Source of the DNA: Chryseolinea lacunae
Lineage (GTDB): Bacteria > Bacteroidota > Bacteroidia > Cytophagales > Cyclobacteriaceae
Reading direction: 5' to 3'
Length of the DNA stretch: 64,000 nt
NCBI RefSeq assembly: GCF_016735595.1
Contig: NZ_JAERRB010000004.1
Coordinates: 558,001 to 622,000, forward strand
The notes below the pieces were generated by a model that had not been told where the DNA came from, searched no databases, and worked only from the letters and a program-made list of their open reading frames with translations. This document shows positions 62,904-64,000 of the stretch, piece after piece (the stretch's first letter is position 1; each line of letters opens with the position of its first letter). A program made the translations under genes and the position numbers.

Positions 62904-62927
62904 CTTAGCAAGTAATCGAAGATCATC

Positions 62928-62965
62928 AAACCCCCACAAACGAAATGTTTTGGGGGTTTTTCTTT
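62928..62965 (+). terminator. Terminator after tRNA-Lys
   Basis: AAACCCCC and GGGGGTTT pair, extended by CAAA/TTTT with a small bulge, and are followed by TTCTTTT. It isolates the tRNA from the integrase gene. Confidence 0.85.
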
Positions 62966-63013
62966 TATAAACCTACCCAAAATGTTCATCTAATATCAAT
63001 GCTGTGGTGGGAG

Positions 63014-63054
63014 ATTCGGTGCGTCATTGAAAGCAAAAAAATGACGCACCGAAT
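63014..63054. repeat. Perfect 15-bp inverted repeat upstream of the integrase
   Basis: ATTCGGTGCGTCATT (63014-63028) and AATGACGCACCGAAT (63040-63054) are perfect inverted copies around GAAAGCAAAAA. The inner GCGTCATT recurs a third time at 63145-63152, four bases before the integrase ATG. It may be an att/arm-type recombinase site or an operator for the integrase gene. Confidence 0.6.
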
Positions 63055-63155
63055 TAGCTGTAACACACAGAAATTCAAGATGTTCAAAGACAAAACATCT
63101 TGACCAATACTAGTGGCAAACTGTAAATTCTAACTTTTAACAGCGCGTCATTAAG

Positions 63156-64000
63156 ATGAAAAAAACATTCAATCAGCTTTTCTTTTTAAAAAAATCAAAA
63201 AGCACAACACTACACCCAACCGTTTACTTGCGAGTAACAATCGATGGGGTGAGAACAGAGATTTCCATACAGCGCCAGTGTGCGGCTGAAAAGTGGAATG
63301 CACACGCTGGAAGAGTAAATGGGAAAAGCCCAGAGGCAAAAGAGTTTAATCTATTTCTGGAAGCAATTGAATTTCGAATCTATGGAATTCAGAGAGAGCT
63401 TATTGCGTGTGGCGTAGAGGTTACCGGTGCGACCATTAAAGCCAAATACTTAGGAATTGAAAATGAAAAGCCTAGAATGCTGATAGAGATTTATGACGAG
63501 CATAATAAGCAGTTTCGTCAGCTTGTCGGGAAACATTTTTCGCTCGGCACCTATAAACGCTTTCAAGTGTGTAGAAAATCTCTACATGAGTTTTTACAAT
63601 GGAAGTTCGGCGAGGATGATATTAATATTGCTCGGCTGAATTTTGAATTTATTAATGATTATGACTTCTATTTAAAGTCGGTAAAAAATTGCGCTCATAA
63701 TACTGCGATGGGGTATGTTAAAAAGTTAAAGAAGATTGTTCGTCAATGTGTTGCAAAAGACTGGCTGGAAAAAGATCCCTTCATGGTCTATAAAATTTCA
63801 CTGCATGAAACCCATCGAACTATTCTCACGGAGAGCGAATTGAAGATCGTATCCGAAAAAACATTTTTAAATAATCGACTGAAGCAGGTTCGAGATATTT
63901 TCTTGTTTAGTTGCTACACCGGGCTTTCTTACAGCGATGTCGCAAAGTTAACGGCAGACGACATTGCGACTGGTATTGATGGGGAAAAATGGATATTTAC
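63156..64000 (+). CDS. Tyrosine recombinase/integrase of Bacteroidota type (C-terminus cut by window edge)
   Basis: At least 281 residues are visible, open from ATG 63156 to the window end. The N-terminus is the arm-binding domain of Bacteroidota integrases ([33 protein letters not shown]). Residues about 130-230 are the SAM-like core-binding domain ([40 protein letters not shown]). The catalytic domain begins with [10 protein letters not shown] and [20 protein letters not shown]; in this family the first catalytic Arg position is often replaced, as here. The His-Arg and Tyr motifs lie outside the window. It stands 253 bp after tRNA-Lys, in AT-rich DNA, and marks the edge of a mobile island. 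Confidence 0.92.
   Translation, partial: MKKTFNQLFFLKKSKSTTLHPTVYLRVTIDGVRTEISIQRQCAAEKWNAHAGRVNGKSPEAKEFNLFLEAIEFRIYGIQRELIACGVEVTGATIKAKYLGIENEKPRMLIEIYDEHNKQFRQLVGKHFSLGTYKRFQVCRKSLHEFLQWKFGEDDINIARLNFEFINDYDFYLKSVKNCAHNTAMGYVKKLKKIVRQCVAKDWLEKDPFMVYKISLHETHRTILTESELKIVSEKTFLNNRLKQVRDIFLFSCYTGLSYSDVAKLTADDIATGIDGEKWIF

Overview
The window reads as chromosome of a Bacteroidota bacterium, most likely Cytophagales (Chryseolinea/Ohtaekwangia-like). This is inferred from a gliding/T9SS type B surface protein, DUF4252 proteins beside an ECF sigma factor, LytS/LytTR signalling, an XRE-S24 SOS-type repressor instead of a canonical LexA, promoters of the TTTG-N19/20-TAnnTTTG type (best seen before tRNA-Lys and the two tRNA-Leu genes) and few Shine-Dalgarno sequences. 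Most of it is ordinary, gene-dense core chromosome of roughly balanced GC. A few AT-richer patches (about 7.6-8.9 kb, 22.5-23.5 kb, and everything after 62.9 kb) look accessory.

Layout. 0-14 kb: SUMF1-like protein, RsmB/NOP2-like rRNA methyltransferase, exported TIM-barrel protein, secreted TPR-CHAT protein, a frameshifted gene, an orphan UPF0175 antitoxin, and small metabolic or hypothetical genes (aldo/keto reductase, SLOG protein, 5'(3')-nucleotidase, YgiD-like dioxygenase, YceI). 14-22 kb: large VWA protein, then an ECF sigma / membrane protein / three DUF4252 cluster and an ABC exporter. 24-33 kb: an SOS-like mutagenesis and repair neighbourhood (DnaE-type polymerase, RecQ, a 2'-5' RNA ligase-like protein, DinB and a divergent self-cleaving XRE-S24 repressor), with two identical-design palindromes over the dinB promoter. 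33-39 kb: secreted Hint-domain protein, acetyltransferase, ankyrin protein, three tRNAs, CrcB, Rrf2 regulator and peroxiredoxin. 39-46 kb: MacAB/Lol-type efflux operon, FAD monooxygenase with a small coupled ORF, and a LytS/GNAT/LytTR cluster. 46-54 kb: complete leftward isoleucine-valine operon ilvE-D-B-N-C-A, preceded by a 40-residue leader peptide packed with Val/Leu/Ile codons and an intrinsic terminator. 54-63 kb: aminotransferase, AraC regulator, dihaem cytochrome, RlmD, a T9SS-sorted surface protein and a TPR/SH3 membrane protein. 62.8-64 kb: tRNA-Lys(TTT) followed by an AT-rich tyrosine recombinase that runs off the window, the probable left edge of an integrated island.

The least expected signals are: (1) the ilv leader peptide/attenuator, which is complete enough to predict its mechanism; (2) the paired ACTAA-N5-TTAGT operators over dinB, candidate binding sites for the neighbouring XRE-S24 repressor; (3) a secreted Hint protein with no toxin domain and a lost C-terminal His-Asn; (4) folded intergenic elements of unknown function at 21.6-21.8 kb and 32.0-32.4 kb; and (5) the island edge at tRNA-Lys. 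No CRISPR array, rRNA gene or intact insertion sequence was seen. All family assignments come from reading motifs; no database search was run.
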